A stretch of DNA of 64,000 nucleotides from Ephemerocybe angulata (lineage: Eukaryota; Basidiomycota; Agaricomycetes; Agaricales; Psathyrellaceae): NCBI GenBank assembly GCA_013368325.1, contig JAACJK010000070.1, positions 1 to 64,000 of the forward strand. The letters run 5' to 3'. Position numbers and translations under genes: made by a program. Below the pieces are notes generated by a model. It ran no database searches, was not told the DNA's origin, and was given only the letters and a program-made list of their open reading frames with translations. Shown here piece by piece: positions 1 through 10,275 of the stretch. Positions within the stretch are counted from its first letter, which is position 1. Every line of letters starts with the position of its first letter.

Positions 1-152
1 GTGGTGGTAAATAACGAACAGTAGATACACGTACTCGTCATCAGCAGATAAAGTACTGCGACCCTTCCCAGACCTTCCAGCTTGACTGGCTCTAACATGA
101 AACGTATCAGGCAGGCACATATATCGAGAAAGAAAAGGGAATACGCACTTGG

Positions 153-582
153 CTACTGCAGACTGTTGCTCTTCCTGGGCGAAGATCTATCACCCAACGA
201 GGGATAAGCTGGAACTGTACCGATGGGCACGTAACGACGGCCAAGCGTGTGTCTCCCTGACGGACTCTTGATGATAACGAGGTCTTCCTCTAAGCCTGCA
301 TCCCTTAGCTCCTTCCCCCGAGCCAGATCTACACAGGATGCGGGAAAAATCAGGCTACCAGTCCTTCTCGCAGTGCAGTGACTTACTCCTTATACTGCTC
401 CGACATCTTCTTGGGCCTGCGGCCTACGTGGTCCCCCTGAGCTTTACGTTTTTGCGCTGACCTACAGCACTATCGCATTATTAGGAGTAGCTGCTGTGAT
501 ACTTGGAAGACTACACAGGGAGGAGAGGAAGCTCTCGAGATGGCAAAACCTGGGATGCATCTGCTGATGTGGGGTTGCTCAT
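153..582 (-). CDS. possible multi-exon hypothetical protein (fragmentary)
   Basis: Three short open stretches on the minus strand look like exons. An ATG at 582 opens MSNPTSADASQVLPSRELP and runs into a GTGTAG donor-like site. A basic stretch (KRKAQGDHVGRRPKK) lies near 385-450 and ends at a good GTAAGT donor. A third stretch (KELRDAGLEEDLVIIKSPSG) lies near 155-330 and ends at a TAG at 153. Amino-acid usage resembles real protein, but the phases between the second and third pieces do not join cleanly with the sites I can see. I recognise no family. It could be a pseudogene or a fragment of a larger gene extending left of the window. Confidence 0.28.
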
Positions 583-689
583 GGTATTGTCGATGGTGGT
601 GTCGATGAAAGAGTGTGCAAGGTCACGGGGAGAATGCATGATAGATCAGATTCCGCGGAGGTTGATGTGATCCGTCATGGCATATGCCG

Positions 690-1060
690 TTACGGAGCTT
701 TGTTGCGCGCCTCTGCGATATTTGTGAGCGCCTCTTGACGTTCCCGCCCTATCACACACAGCCCTTTGTAGGATTTCGAAGATATTATGTATCTCAGTGA
801 TTTAGACCAGCAAAAACTATACTCAGATAATTCTCCAGTAAGCCTCGCGCCATCCTCTAGCGATAGCGAGTACATTAGGCAGTGAGTACGTGCGTGAAGC
901 GACGTACAAAGTACTTTCATCTCTTGACACCTTCCACGCCACTATAAATTCAGTGAGACTCGCAGGGTAGTCTAAAGCTAGGCTCACACCTTCCTTTTGT
1001 GACAGCAGGGACATCAGGCAGCCAGTGCGCGCCCCCTTGTGCGCGAAGTACAATGTGCGT
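690..1060 (-). repeat. diverged tandem duplication, protein-like
   Basis: Two overlapping minus-strand reading frames about 139 bases apart encode related peptides. Both contain A-R-T-x-C-L-M, followed after a few residues by an E-x-G segment and an aromatic/W block. The DNA has drifted more than the peptide, which suggests an old duplication of a coding exon rather than a young satellite. No start, splice site or longer frame gives a convincing gene, so this may be the remains of one. The rest of 583-1539 shows nothing I can support apart from an AT-rich stretch near 1230-1330. Confidence 0.3.
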
Positions 1061-1539
1061 TCATATGCGACGTACGAGCACTCATTTCCGCCAGTATTCT
1101 ACAGTTCAGTAGATTGATCTGCAAGAAGTTAACGAGCAGTGTCTGACAGTGAAAGGGTGCGTACCTCATTCTACTGTTGCTAAATCCGAGCTGGCAAGGT
1201 GCGACTTGACGCCTTCCTTTGTCACTTGGTTTAGTATGATATATGTTTATATATGTCTAGATTTTTCATAGCATGTACTGTGTGCTATTCATTTATTATT
1301 CTACGTACATACTTTTACTTTAAATGTATTGAGCGAGCCTGGAGAGCATGAACAGTCTTGATGGTGGAGTAAACGTGAGACGAAACGCGCAAGTCAGACG
1401 CGGAACTGTGAATCCTTACCGGTTTCGACTTTAGCAACAACCATCAAGCTCACCCCACCCCACTCGAGTACGGTCGTCCAGACTGCGCACTCACTACAGC
1501 TGGTATAGTAAATTCTAGTATAGCTGAAATGGGCGCCCT

Positions 1540-2398
1540 GTTCCTATAAAACGGAGGAGGAGAAAAAGGCCGCTGCATGCGAACGAAGCAGGAAGTACTA
1601 TGAACGGTTAGGGCCCGGCATCCTTGTACCACTTACGCCGTCCAACTGACTTTATTGCAGATTCCGGGAGAACATCTCCATTTCCAGGAAGCAGAAATAT
1701 GCAGCCAAAAGGCGTAACGATCCTTCGAAGCATGAGAAAGTAAAAGTTGTTAAATCTGACGAGGAGCGCAAGTACGACAATCGTCAGAAAAGCAATCGGT
1801 CATATCAGCGGTGCGTACTTCATTGATTGTATACATGGATGCGCTCTCAAAAATGGTGTACATTTCTAGAAGGAAATCTGCCCCAAAGAATGAAGGCAGT
1901 AGTAGCAAACAATCGAAACCGGCGAGTGATTTAAGGTGTGTTAAACGAGCGACAAATGCCATTCCATACCTCATAGGAACTGTGTTTCTTAGCACTGCAG
2001 TGGTTAGCCGCCGGCCTCCGAGGGACATCTGGGAAGGGCATACCAAATTTCTCCTCACATCCTACAAGGACATGCTGGAAAATAGGTCGCTTCGCGAGTT
2101 CCTGGAGGATATTTCAGCTCGGTACATCGAGAGTGGTGTGGTCGAGGACCTTGTATTGGTCTTGCCGCGCCTAATCCGGCTTCGAGAAGGTGTTTACGCC
2201 CATGAGCAAGATATCTCATTGGAGGTGGGAGCAGCAGCTCAACTTGGTGAGCTCGAAGCGCTGGGTGCCAAAATAGACCAAGCTGTGGAGATGATTCAGG
2301 ACTTGGAGGACATGGCCAGGTTCCGTGGGCACGACGAATTTATTGATTTGTATAGCGAGGGTGACCTGTACTATCAGAGATCACATTTGTTAGATTGA
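1540..2398 (+). CDS. basic-region hypothetical protein, 5' end unresolved
   Basis: Spliced gene with an unclear first exon. The exons I can join in phase are about 1540-1606, 1661-1810, 1870-1935 and 1993-2398, each bounded by GT and AG. The first two give a strongly basic, Arg/Lys/Tyr-rich segment (T-E-E-E-K-K-A-A, then E-R-S-R-K-Y-Y-E-R-F-R, then K-Y-A-A-K-R-R). This style of N-terminus is common in basidiomycete hypothetical proteins and recalls a basic DNA-contact region. The last exon encodes an acidic, helical C-terminus of about 130 residues, including R-R-P-P-R-D-I-W, ending at TGA 2398. The start codon must lie upstream of 1540, because the frame meets a TAG just before it. Function unknown. 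It is convergent with the next gene. Confidence 0.5.
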
Positions 2399-2619
2399 AT
2401 GGCATGCAAGTTGACATCCAAGGGATGTTATACTCCTTCTCTTTCTGTTGAACTCCGTTCTGAGCTACCAGGAAGGTATTAACTGACGTCGAGCGTGACT
2501 TTATCAATACGATACTTATGTGATTATAGACAGTAACTCAAATATCGAATGAAGGGCAAAGGATAAAAGATATCATTTCGATGGTGACAGGAAAAAGGTA
2601 TTGAGGTAATGGAGGGTGG

Positions 2620-4351
2620 CTACAGGGGTTCTTCAGTTTCAGAGAACTCCTCTTCGTCATCCTCCTCCGGCTCGTCCTCGGGCGGGTACAGTTCGTTCTC
2701 CTCCGTGATGACAGTCAACGATTCCAGCCTTCTTTCCAGCTCCTCCAACCTCTCGTTCGCCAGTGCCAGCTTTTGCTCCGTGGCAGCTGTCTTGGCTTCA
2801 GCGGCCTCCGCTCGAGCCTTGTTTCTCAACGCCTCAACGATAGATTCAACCTTGGCCTTACGGTCAGCGCGGACTAGACTGGTCATTGTCATGCTAACAT
2901 CCTTATGAAAGGACGCGAGCGCAGCCGGAGCTTCAGCACGGAGCTTTGGGGACGAATAATGCGTGAAGGGAGTCCGAGCAGATGGATGCTGCACGGCAAC
3001 ATACATCCAGCAACCTGATCGAATGGAGATGCTCTCGCACTAGGTTCCTTATTAGCTCATGAAATTAGGGGTGCAATGATAGGAACGGTACGAACGCGGG
3101 ACATGAGGTCATGGACCCAACCGGAATAACACTTCGTCGCGCGGGCGTTATCCACAATTTCCGGGAGCAATGGGCGCTTACGGGCCAAACCTAAAGACAG
3201 GGATGAAACAGGTCAGCACGATCGACAGAAAAAAAGAAGGGGACGCACGCCAGTTCCGGGCACCGCGACCCACTCCCTCAATCCAGTCGAAGATTGGCTT
3301 CGCACCGGATGCATAGGCCCGTTTCTTGGAGGCGGGTGCGGGGGAACTGTTCATCGAATCCTCGCGGGGGCGCTTTTGCCCATGCTGGGACACAGAGTCC
3401 ACATGGTCGTCAACGAGAGGCGTGGGACTAGTCGTTACAGAGGGTGCGGGCTGTGATGTTACATCAGAGGTTTCAAGTTCGCCATCCGGGAGTGGGACTG
3501 CGCCGGCGGGCTCTGGCACAGCACATGCGGAGGGCATGAGCCCAGCCTGTGTCGCAGGGACGGGGGCTGTAATATCCTGTGTCGCAGGGACGGGGGCTGG
3601 AATATCGTCGTCCAGAAGGGAGAGATCGACGTTGTAGGCGTTACTCTGGGCCGTCAGAGGCGCACCACCGACGGTTGAAGGAGACTGGTCAGTTCCGGCA
3701 GGCGGTGCAGTAGCAGACGGAGGCGCGGGTCCCGCAAGCCCATAGGAGGCGGGGTTGAAGAGCCAGGGGTGCGACATTGGGGTATCTGATTGGGATGTTA
3801 GAATGTGCACGCCGTCCGCGATTCGCGAAGGAAGAGCAACTTACACCCGGGAGGGAACTGATACACCGGAGCACTTGGAGTTCCAGGGGGGTAGCTCTGA
3901 ACTCCAGCAGGAGTTGCTGAGGGTGGGTTGAAGTTGAAGGCGTACGGGTTCACTGAGAGAGGTTTGATGGATCAGCAAAGGACAACGAGAACAACCTAAT
4001 TCTAACTTACTTTGTCCAAATTGAAATTGAGGGTACATCGGCACTACGAGGGAAGGTATAAATTGATGATGAGATATTTAATGTGCACGGGGCGCACCTT
4101 GTTGAGCTGCGAGTGCTGGACCTTGTTGGACAGCGAGTGTTGGATCGATGACTGGGTTCTGACCAGCGGGGGGAGGCTATTGATAGCCTTTAGAGAGATA
4201 TCCCGTACGCGAATGCAAAACGTACACCTGCTTGAGCCTTGCGGCTGTGAGCACACTCAGTCAGGAGTGGGCTACCATCACATCGACGGCAGTGAAGCTT
4301 TTTGGCGGGCTTCGGCTCTTTGGTTGGTTGTCGACGTTTGGAAGGAGCCAT
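2620..4351 (-). CDS. Pro/Gln-rich protein with N-terminal Cys cluster and C-terminal coiled coil
   Basis: Start ATG at 4351 opens a basic N-terminus (MAPSKRRQPTKEPKPAKK), directly followed by a small Cys/His cluster (C-R-R-C, then T-E-C-A-H). Later exons encode a Pro/Gln/Tyr-rich low-complexity middle (around 4040-4190 and 3840-3960) and the exon 3250-3810, with an acidic LSLLDDDIP patch and a basic KRPREDS/KKR stretch that could be a nuclear signal. A further exon around 3100-3200 carries RKRPLLPEIVDNAR. The last exon, down to TAG 2620, is an Ala/Glu/Lys coiled coil of about 60 residues with an acidic tail. Overall this resembles a nuclear adaptor or regulator, but I recognise no family. It is divergent from the KDZ-associated gene at 4834. 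Confidence 0.55.
3539..3603 (-). repeat. 33-base tandem duplication inside coding exon
   Basis: The block reading gtgtcgcagggacgggggct on the plus strand occurs twice in direct succession with a period of 33 bases. In the minus-strand protein it duplicates an 11-residue unit containing A-P-V-P-A-T-Q. The period keeps the reading frame, as expected for an expansion in a disordered coding region. Confidence 0.8.
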
Positions 4352-4498
4352 GATGATGTTGAGTTGTCGTTGGCTAACGGTGCCAGGCTATATGGAGAGG
4401 GATGGGGTTCGAGCGAAAACAGCGGGTGCCCATGAGACGACCCTGGAACGATCCCACATGACTCCTGCCTTCTCCCTTGTATCATCGTTCCCCATGTG

Positions 4499-4775
4499 AG
4501 CCCATGTGAGCCCATGCGCCTTGATAAGATTGGATTGAGGCCCGCGCCGGGTGCTGAATTGGAAATGACGCGCTAAGCACGACCAAAGCACGACGGTGAG
4601 CCCATGCGCCTTGATGAGACTGGATTAAGACCCCCACTTGGAGACGATGGGTGCCGAATTGCAAATAACTTGCCTAAGCCAGCCGGTGACCCATGTGCCT
4701 CGCATGGGAGCGGATTAAGGCCCCAAATATGTATTTGGATCGATGGGTGCTGAGCGCTGAATCGGAAACAAGGCT
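4499..4775. repeat. degenerate tandem repeat, about three units of 90-100 bases
   Basis: Three successive blocks share the order: gtga(g)cccatg..gcct, then a ga(t/c)tggatt(g/a)a(g/a)(g/a)c-like element, a gatgggtgc..gaat..gaaa(t/c) element and a spacer. They begin near 4499, 4598 and 4690. The units differ in length and have many substitutions, so the array is old. It fills most of the 480-base divergent promoter region between the genes starting at 4351 (minus) and 4834 (plus). No gene is visible in 4352-4833. Confidence 0.65.
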
Positions 4776-4833
4776 CATAAACCACACGACACTTTTACCC
4801 CCACCCCAAGGCATTGCTTTCTAGCTCACCAAT

Positions 4834-7800
4834 ATGGCCACGAGAAAGAAACGAAGGCGTAAAGATGAAGATGACCTTGACGATGAGGCTCAGCATTCGT
4901 TCCCTAGTGAGCTCCTGGAGGCCGTGGCGGAAACTTCTTACTGGACATCCCCAACGAAACCTCAGCGAATTTTCGAAGAGGCAAAGAGCCCTAGAAAGCG
5001 CGTTGTAAAGAAGGTTCTTGCTCAATCATCGCAGACCGCTGGGGCTTTCAAAGAGGATGATGAGGGTGCTTGGACACAAGAGGTGCCGTCAAGTCAAGCT
5101 ACGGGCGCCAGTGGCATCGAGGACGGTGGGACAATATCGGACGTTGTGCCCGACCAAGCGCCGGACGACGGTGATTTCGGCTCTTGGGTCGGCTCGGAAG
5201 TAATTGATCCAGACCTTGGGTGGATCGGCGAAGACGACGACTTCGAAGACTATGTTGACGCCGTAACCTCACATGTCGCGGGGTATAGCCACCTTCATAC
5301 CTCTCTATTCGTTGTTCAGGGATGGGATTCTAACAAGAGGCAGACCACGGTAAGTGTCGTATCTGATTTAGTTTGCTTTAATACTTGACATTGACTCCAC
5401 CTAAGGATGCGTGGTATCATATGCGATTCCAAACCTCCGATGTAGGACAGCTCGACACCGGGTGCACCTGCCCTAAAGCTCTTAACCGCAACCTCTGTGT
5501 GCACAGGCGGTACTTTCAGGACTATGAGGTCGAGAGTATCATTCTCGAGAAGAATGCCGAAGGAACCGAGGACAGGGATGTTGCAGGTGATAAGGATAGG
5601 ACAGGTAAGCTACTTAACTTACCTCTTCAGTAATGAAATAGCATTGTAACGATGGACTCATCACCCCCGGCAGCGACGCTCTTCTCCCGCCGCATCCTAG
5701 GACGCCATCGTTTGGAAAGCTTGTACTCCGTTCAGTCGATGTCGTCCTCCGAGCTCAAAGGCCGAGCGATCGTCAGTAATATCCTTTCCCGTTCGGAATC
5801 GACCTGGAAATGCTCCAAGGACACGGGACTTCTATCATGCTATCATATAAACAAGGCCAGAGAGCGGTACCCAGACGTCCCAGAAGATGAAATCGAAGAT
5901 TTGGAGGACTTTGTAGACTCAAGCCTCGACTCACTCTCTATAGGCGAACTTGGTCAGTTCCTGTGATCTGAACTATCTTGTGGGATGACGCTGATCTATC
6001 CTCAGCTCGCGGACCCGGTACCACAGTATCCTATCTGCCAATACATCCACCGTTCTGGGCGCGAATCCCGTCCGACCCCAAGCTCTATTCCGATCCCCCT
6101 CCTGCCCGGACACCCCCAGATGGCCCATTCCCTCTTCAAGCCGATTCCTCCTGCAACTGTGGAACAACGCGGACCTTCTTCAATAGGGATGGGCTGAAAA
6201 AAACGAAGCGTTGCAAGTTGTACACCCTGCTAACGGTTCATGACGTCGAGATTGAGGTTCAAGTCTGCCCCGTTTGTCCTTCCGTCCGGCGAAAGCGAAT
6301 CGGCCCTGATCTGCGCGCACATGGCATATTCAATTTCAACAATTCTGCCCTTGTCTCCCACGAGCTACTTGACGAATACACCAGCTGCTTTACCTCCTCA
6401 GAGACGCCCTTTACCGCCTGGTATACGCAATTGTCAAGACGCTATCTCCTTTCTGGAAAAGAGTTCATGGGCGACGACCTCTTTCGCGCCGTATGGTTCG
6501 CATACGTCTCCCTCCAGAAGTTCGACAACGACATGTCCTGTACGGTCTGCGGACCATCACCCGAGACGGTCATCTGGGATGGAATCACCTTAGCCTTTGG
6601 CCGGAAGCATCTCAGTGGTTCACTTCGCCCACCAACGTTTACGATGCCAGATTCCGTTCGGCGCCCTAACGTAAAGTACAAACCAAAGCAGCAACTCTTG
6701 CCCCTGGCGACATTACGACGGCGTTTCCGAGCCACGATGGAGCGGCCCACGCATCCCGACCGCATCGAGGATGGGGAAGAAGAAGGCGGTGTTGATGGCG
6801 CAAAATCTCCTTCGAAGAAATCGCGAGCCAAACCCAAGGCGAAGAAGGGTGGTACTGCGTCAAACCCCGACACTCCGTCGAAGCGGGCACAGGCCATCCC
6901 CGAGACATCCACCCCTTCGCTATCTCCCATGAAACCGCAGGCTAACTCCGCGGCGATCTCGCTATCAACTGTGGCGGTCTCTACTGAAGCAACTGGTGCA
7001 ACAGAAGGCACTCTCGAAGACGCAGGACCGACACCACTTCCCGCCACCAATCCAAATGAGAACCTCCGACGTCGACAGGCTTTGTTAGTGGAAGACTACT
7101 TGGAGAAGGTGGACTCGGTGACTGAAGACATGAGAAAGGAATGTCCCGCCTTAGCGCAGCTATATACGATGCATTACGGCCGTGCAGCCTTTTGGTCAGG
7201 GCACAAACCTCCTGCCGTCATAAAGAACTTGTTCCGACAGGTACGCCCATTCTCTGGTCATGTGGACCCTGCTTACGACAACATAGATCGCCGCCGAGGA
7301 ATCTGTGCTACAACTCGTCAACTACACGGCACTGCTCAAGCTTAGGGAGTTTGTGGCGAAGCCAGACGTTAACGTGGCCTATAAGCTGAGGCCCATACCT
7401 TCCCTGAACAAGGTTATAAATCACAGCGACGTAGATCTTGCTGATCTCTTGGGAGTGATGACCTGGATTGAAAAGAAGGCGCGTGCTACTCTCAAAGCAC
7501 TGATCGTTGAACCGCCGCTGCCACCGCCCAACATACATATCCTCCCGAATGATCATCTGGATTGGATAACGGTACATCCTCTTTTGCCCTCGCCCCCATT
7601 CACCTCTAACTGACTAAATTTCGACAGACTGGTTGCTTTTATAGCATGCCCATAATACGGCATCGCCCGCTTTATCCGTCACTGAAAGAGAACCAAGAAG
7701 AACAGGCATCAGGCCAGCAACGTGGGGATCGATGCGGGAAGTATTACTCTCAATATGGAGAACGACGATTAACTGGGGGTATCATGGTATGCTGGTGTTC

Positions 7801-8218
7801 GCACAGCATTTGTTACGGGTTCCATTGTATCCCCAAAGCCGAAGGTCGTGACGATGTCTTCTCAGCAATGGTGACTCGATGGCCGACAGCTCCCAAAATC
7901 GTCATCTACGACTTTGCATGCGCCTTGGGTCCCTACTGCTTGCTGCGCGAGCCTATGTTTTTTGCAAATACCCTCTTTGCCATTGACATCTTTCATGCCA
8001 CAGGTCACAGCAAATGTAGCCCTGCAGCATTCCTATCCGAGTATATGAATGTGGACACCAAGCTCGAATACATCAATTCGAGCGCGGCCGAATGCGGCAA
8101 TGGAGCACTTAGGAGGATTCGAAAATCGGTCAGCTATATGGGACAGAAGAGGGCTATTATATATACAAAGGTCTTCCTTTCTGTATGGAATAGGCTGAAG
8201 ATCTTGAAAATAGACTAG
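4834..8218 (+). CDS. KDZ-transposase-associated cysteine-cluster protein with SWIM zinc finger
   Basis: Six exons join in phase without a stop: 4834-5349, 5406-5604, 5674-5952, 6006-7240, 7287-7571 and 7628-8218, giving 1,034 residues. The N-terminus is basic (ATRKKRRRK). Residues 192-205 form a SWIM-like finger (C192-x-C194...C203-x-H205). A second cluster has C381-x-C383, C401 and C419-x2-C422, as in the CxC4-type clusters linked to Kyakuja-Dileera-Zisupton (KDZ) transposases. A basic, Ser/Pro-rich linker follows. The last exon carries GGIMVCWCSHSICYGFHC, then Y-D-F-A-C-A, F-H-A-T-G-H-S-K-C and N-S-S-A-A-E-C-G-N-G, matching the C-terminal domain of this family. I infer that the D and E in these motifs correspond to transposase-fold acidic residues. 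No terminal inverted repeats or target duplication were found, so current mobility is not shown. The frame is intact. Confidence 0.82.
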
Positions 8219-8369
8219 CATTTATGGTGGCTTAACTGCCCTATCAATTTGTGAGGCCAGTAGTTATGTTTACAGAAGCAGTGATCTGACGATCCACGGA
8301 GGTGAACGAACGCAAGCTCAATACTCAGGGACCTATGTCTCCAGAGGCATAGAAGGGCTGATGTTCGAT

Positions 8370-8500
8370 TGGGGAGGAGGTACAAATGAGAAACTGGAGT
8401 GTCCAATGTCAGCAGAAGCATTGCTGATGGGAGGATTGAGGACGCACCCTCCGTTGGTTGTAGAGACATCGGCTTCGCGCTGAGAATCGACGGAGCCCGA
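8370..8500. repeat. outlying copy of the 158-bp repeat
   Basis: This stretch matches the array that starts near 8915: tggagtgtccaatgtcagca, then gcattgctgatgggaggat and cgttggttgtagagacatcg (anchor at 8452). After the anchor it continues with cttcgcg, a variant also seen in the short unit at 9471. About 430 bases of unrelated sequence separate it from the main array. Confidence 0.75.
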
Positions 8501-8914
8501 TGGCTACCTACCTAGGTCAGTTGCACACTTTTGGAAGGCCATGCAATGTTGTTGGATTTGCTGTGAGTGTAACTTCGTTGGTGCAAGATTGATCACGCCC
8601 CAATGGCATCCTTCGGTCGTCCTGCAGAGCTTCTTCCCAACAACATTCCATTTGCCGTCACGGATGGGCTTGTTAAACTATGAGGGAAACTACCACGGTC
8701 TCGCACAGATAAGACACCGTACCATTGGTGGAGAACCGCGAAACTCGATTAGCGGGGGTTGCATCTAAGTGGTGTCAACGTCCATCGGTTGACCTGCATC
8801 CCAGCCGATATCAAGGACTCCGACGCTTGATAGGTCTCAGGGTCGAAAACCTAACCATCTCGCGAGCTGCCACCTCCGGCAGCGCTTTCTTAAAAAGTTG
8901 GTTGGATTCGATGT

Positions 8915-9782
8915 TGTGGAGGAGACACAAATGAAAAACTGGAGTGTCCAATGTCAGCAGAAGCATCGGCGATGGGAGGATGGAGAACGCACCCTCCGTT
9001 GGTTGTAGAGACATCGCAGGCCCGATAGATGCCGCCCTATGTCTACTGAAGCAGTGTAAGGGCGTCACGCGCTTATGGAGGGAATGCAGCCCGGAAAATG
9101 AGCGTCCATTGTCAGGAGAGGCATCGGTGATGGGAGAATCGAGAACGCACCTTCCGTTGGTTGTAGAGACATCGCAGGCCCGATAGACGGCGCCCTATGT
9201 CTACTGAAGCGCTGTAAATGCGTCGCGCGCTTATGGAGGGAATGCAGCCCAGAAAATGAGCGTCCATTGTCAGGAGAAGCATCGGTGATAGGAGGATCGA
9301 GAACGCACCTTCCGTTGGTTGTAGAGACATCGCAGGACCGATAGACGGCGCCCTATGTCTACTGAAGCGCTGTAAAGGCGTCGCGCGCTTATGGAGGGAA
9401 TGCAGCCCGGGTAATGCGCGTCCAATGTTGGCAGAAACATTGCTGATAGGAGGATCCAGAACGCACCCTCCGTTGGTTGTGGAAACATCGGGGCTTCGCG
9501 TGGTTGTGGAGGAAATGCAGCAGCGAAACCGCCGCCCAATGTCAGCAGATGCATTGCTGAAGCGAGGATGGAGAACGCACCGACCATTGGTTGTAGAGAC
9601 ATCGCAGGCTCGATAGACGGCGCCCTATATCTACTGAAGCAGCGTAAGGGTGTCGCGCGCTTATGGAGGGAATGCAGCCCGGATAATGAGCGTCCAATGT
9701 CGGCAGAAACATCGGTGATGGGAGGATCGAGGACGCGCCTTCCGTTGGTTGTAGAGACATCGCAGGCCCGATAGACGGCGCC
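8915..9782. repeat. 158-bp tandem repeat array
   Basis: The anchor cgttggttgtagagacatcg (or a near match) starts at 8997, 9155, 9313, 9471, 9585 and 9743. The spacings are 158, 158, 158, 114 and 158 bases. The regular units are highly similar; the 9471 unit lost 44 bases and carries a divergent core. The period is not a multiple of three, so open frames across it shift between units and are not genes. Each unit also holds an imperfect inverted pair, GTAGAGACAT and ATGTCTAC. The array ends in a truncated unit at about 9782, and a decayed anchor follows at about 9793. Nothing supportable was seen between there and the gene ending at 10276. Confidence 0.9.
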
Positions 9783-10275
9783 CTTAGCGCCGTTGCTTGT
9801 AGAAACACTGCGGAGGTGGTCCGTATCGTGGACCGTATCACCTGGATAACCGGGAGCTCAATCCAGCATGCCATGTCTACACATGCAGCTATGTCTACAG
9901 ATGCACCGAACTTTGGATGAGTGTTTAAGGAAGTATTCGAGGTGTCCACGGTCACCGGAAGCTTTGCTGAGGGATGGATGGGAGCGCACTCATCTCATCG
10001 TGAAGTACTGCTGGGATGGGATTCTAGACGGAAAGGACCCAGTGGGATACACCTACAGACCATTTGACAGTATGGTACGCGATTGAGCCAAGCATTGGCC
10101 CACCTGCGACAGGATATAGCAGAAAGGGCAAAGGCCAAGGTATGGCCTATTGAGCGGGCATAGCCAAAAAGGGTGCAGGCATCACTTTTTACATCTTACA
10201 TAATCATCCTCGCCGGTGAGGATGACCATCATCCTTCCCGGTTAGGTGCGTGTGGACCATCATCCGGTTTGTCGG

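Noticed and set aside
3172..3180. A seventh perfect GGGCGCTTA
   Set aside because: It lies in a coding exon of the minus-strand gene (R-K-R-P-L-L codons), so it is probably coincidental.
8944..9955. Open frames of 60-137 codons in the 8.9-9.9 kb region
   Set aside because: They follow the 158-bp repeat, whose length is not a multiple of three, so the same DNA is read in different frames from unit to unit.
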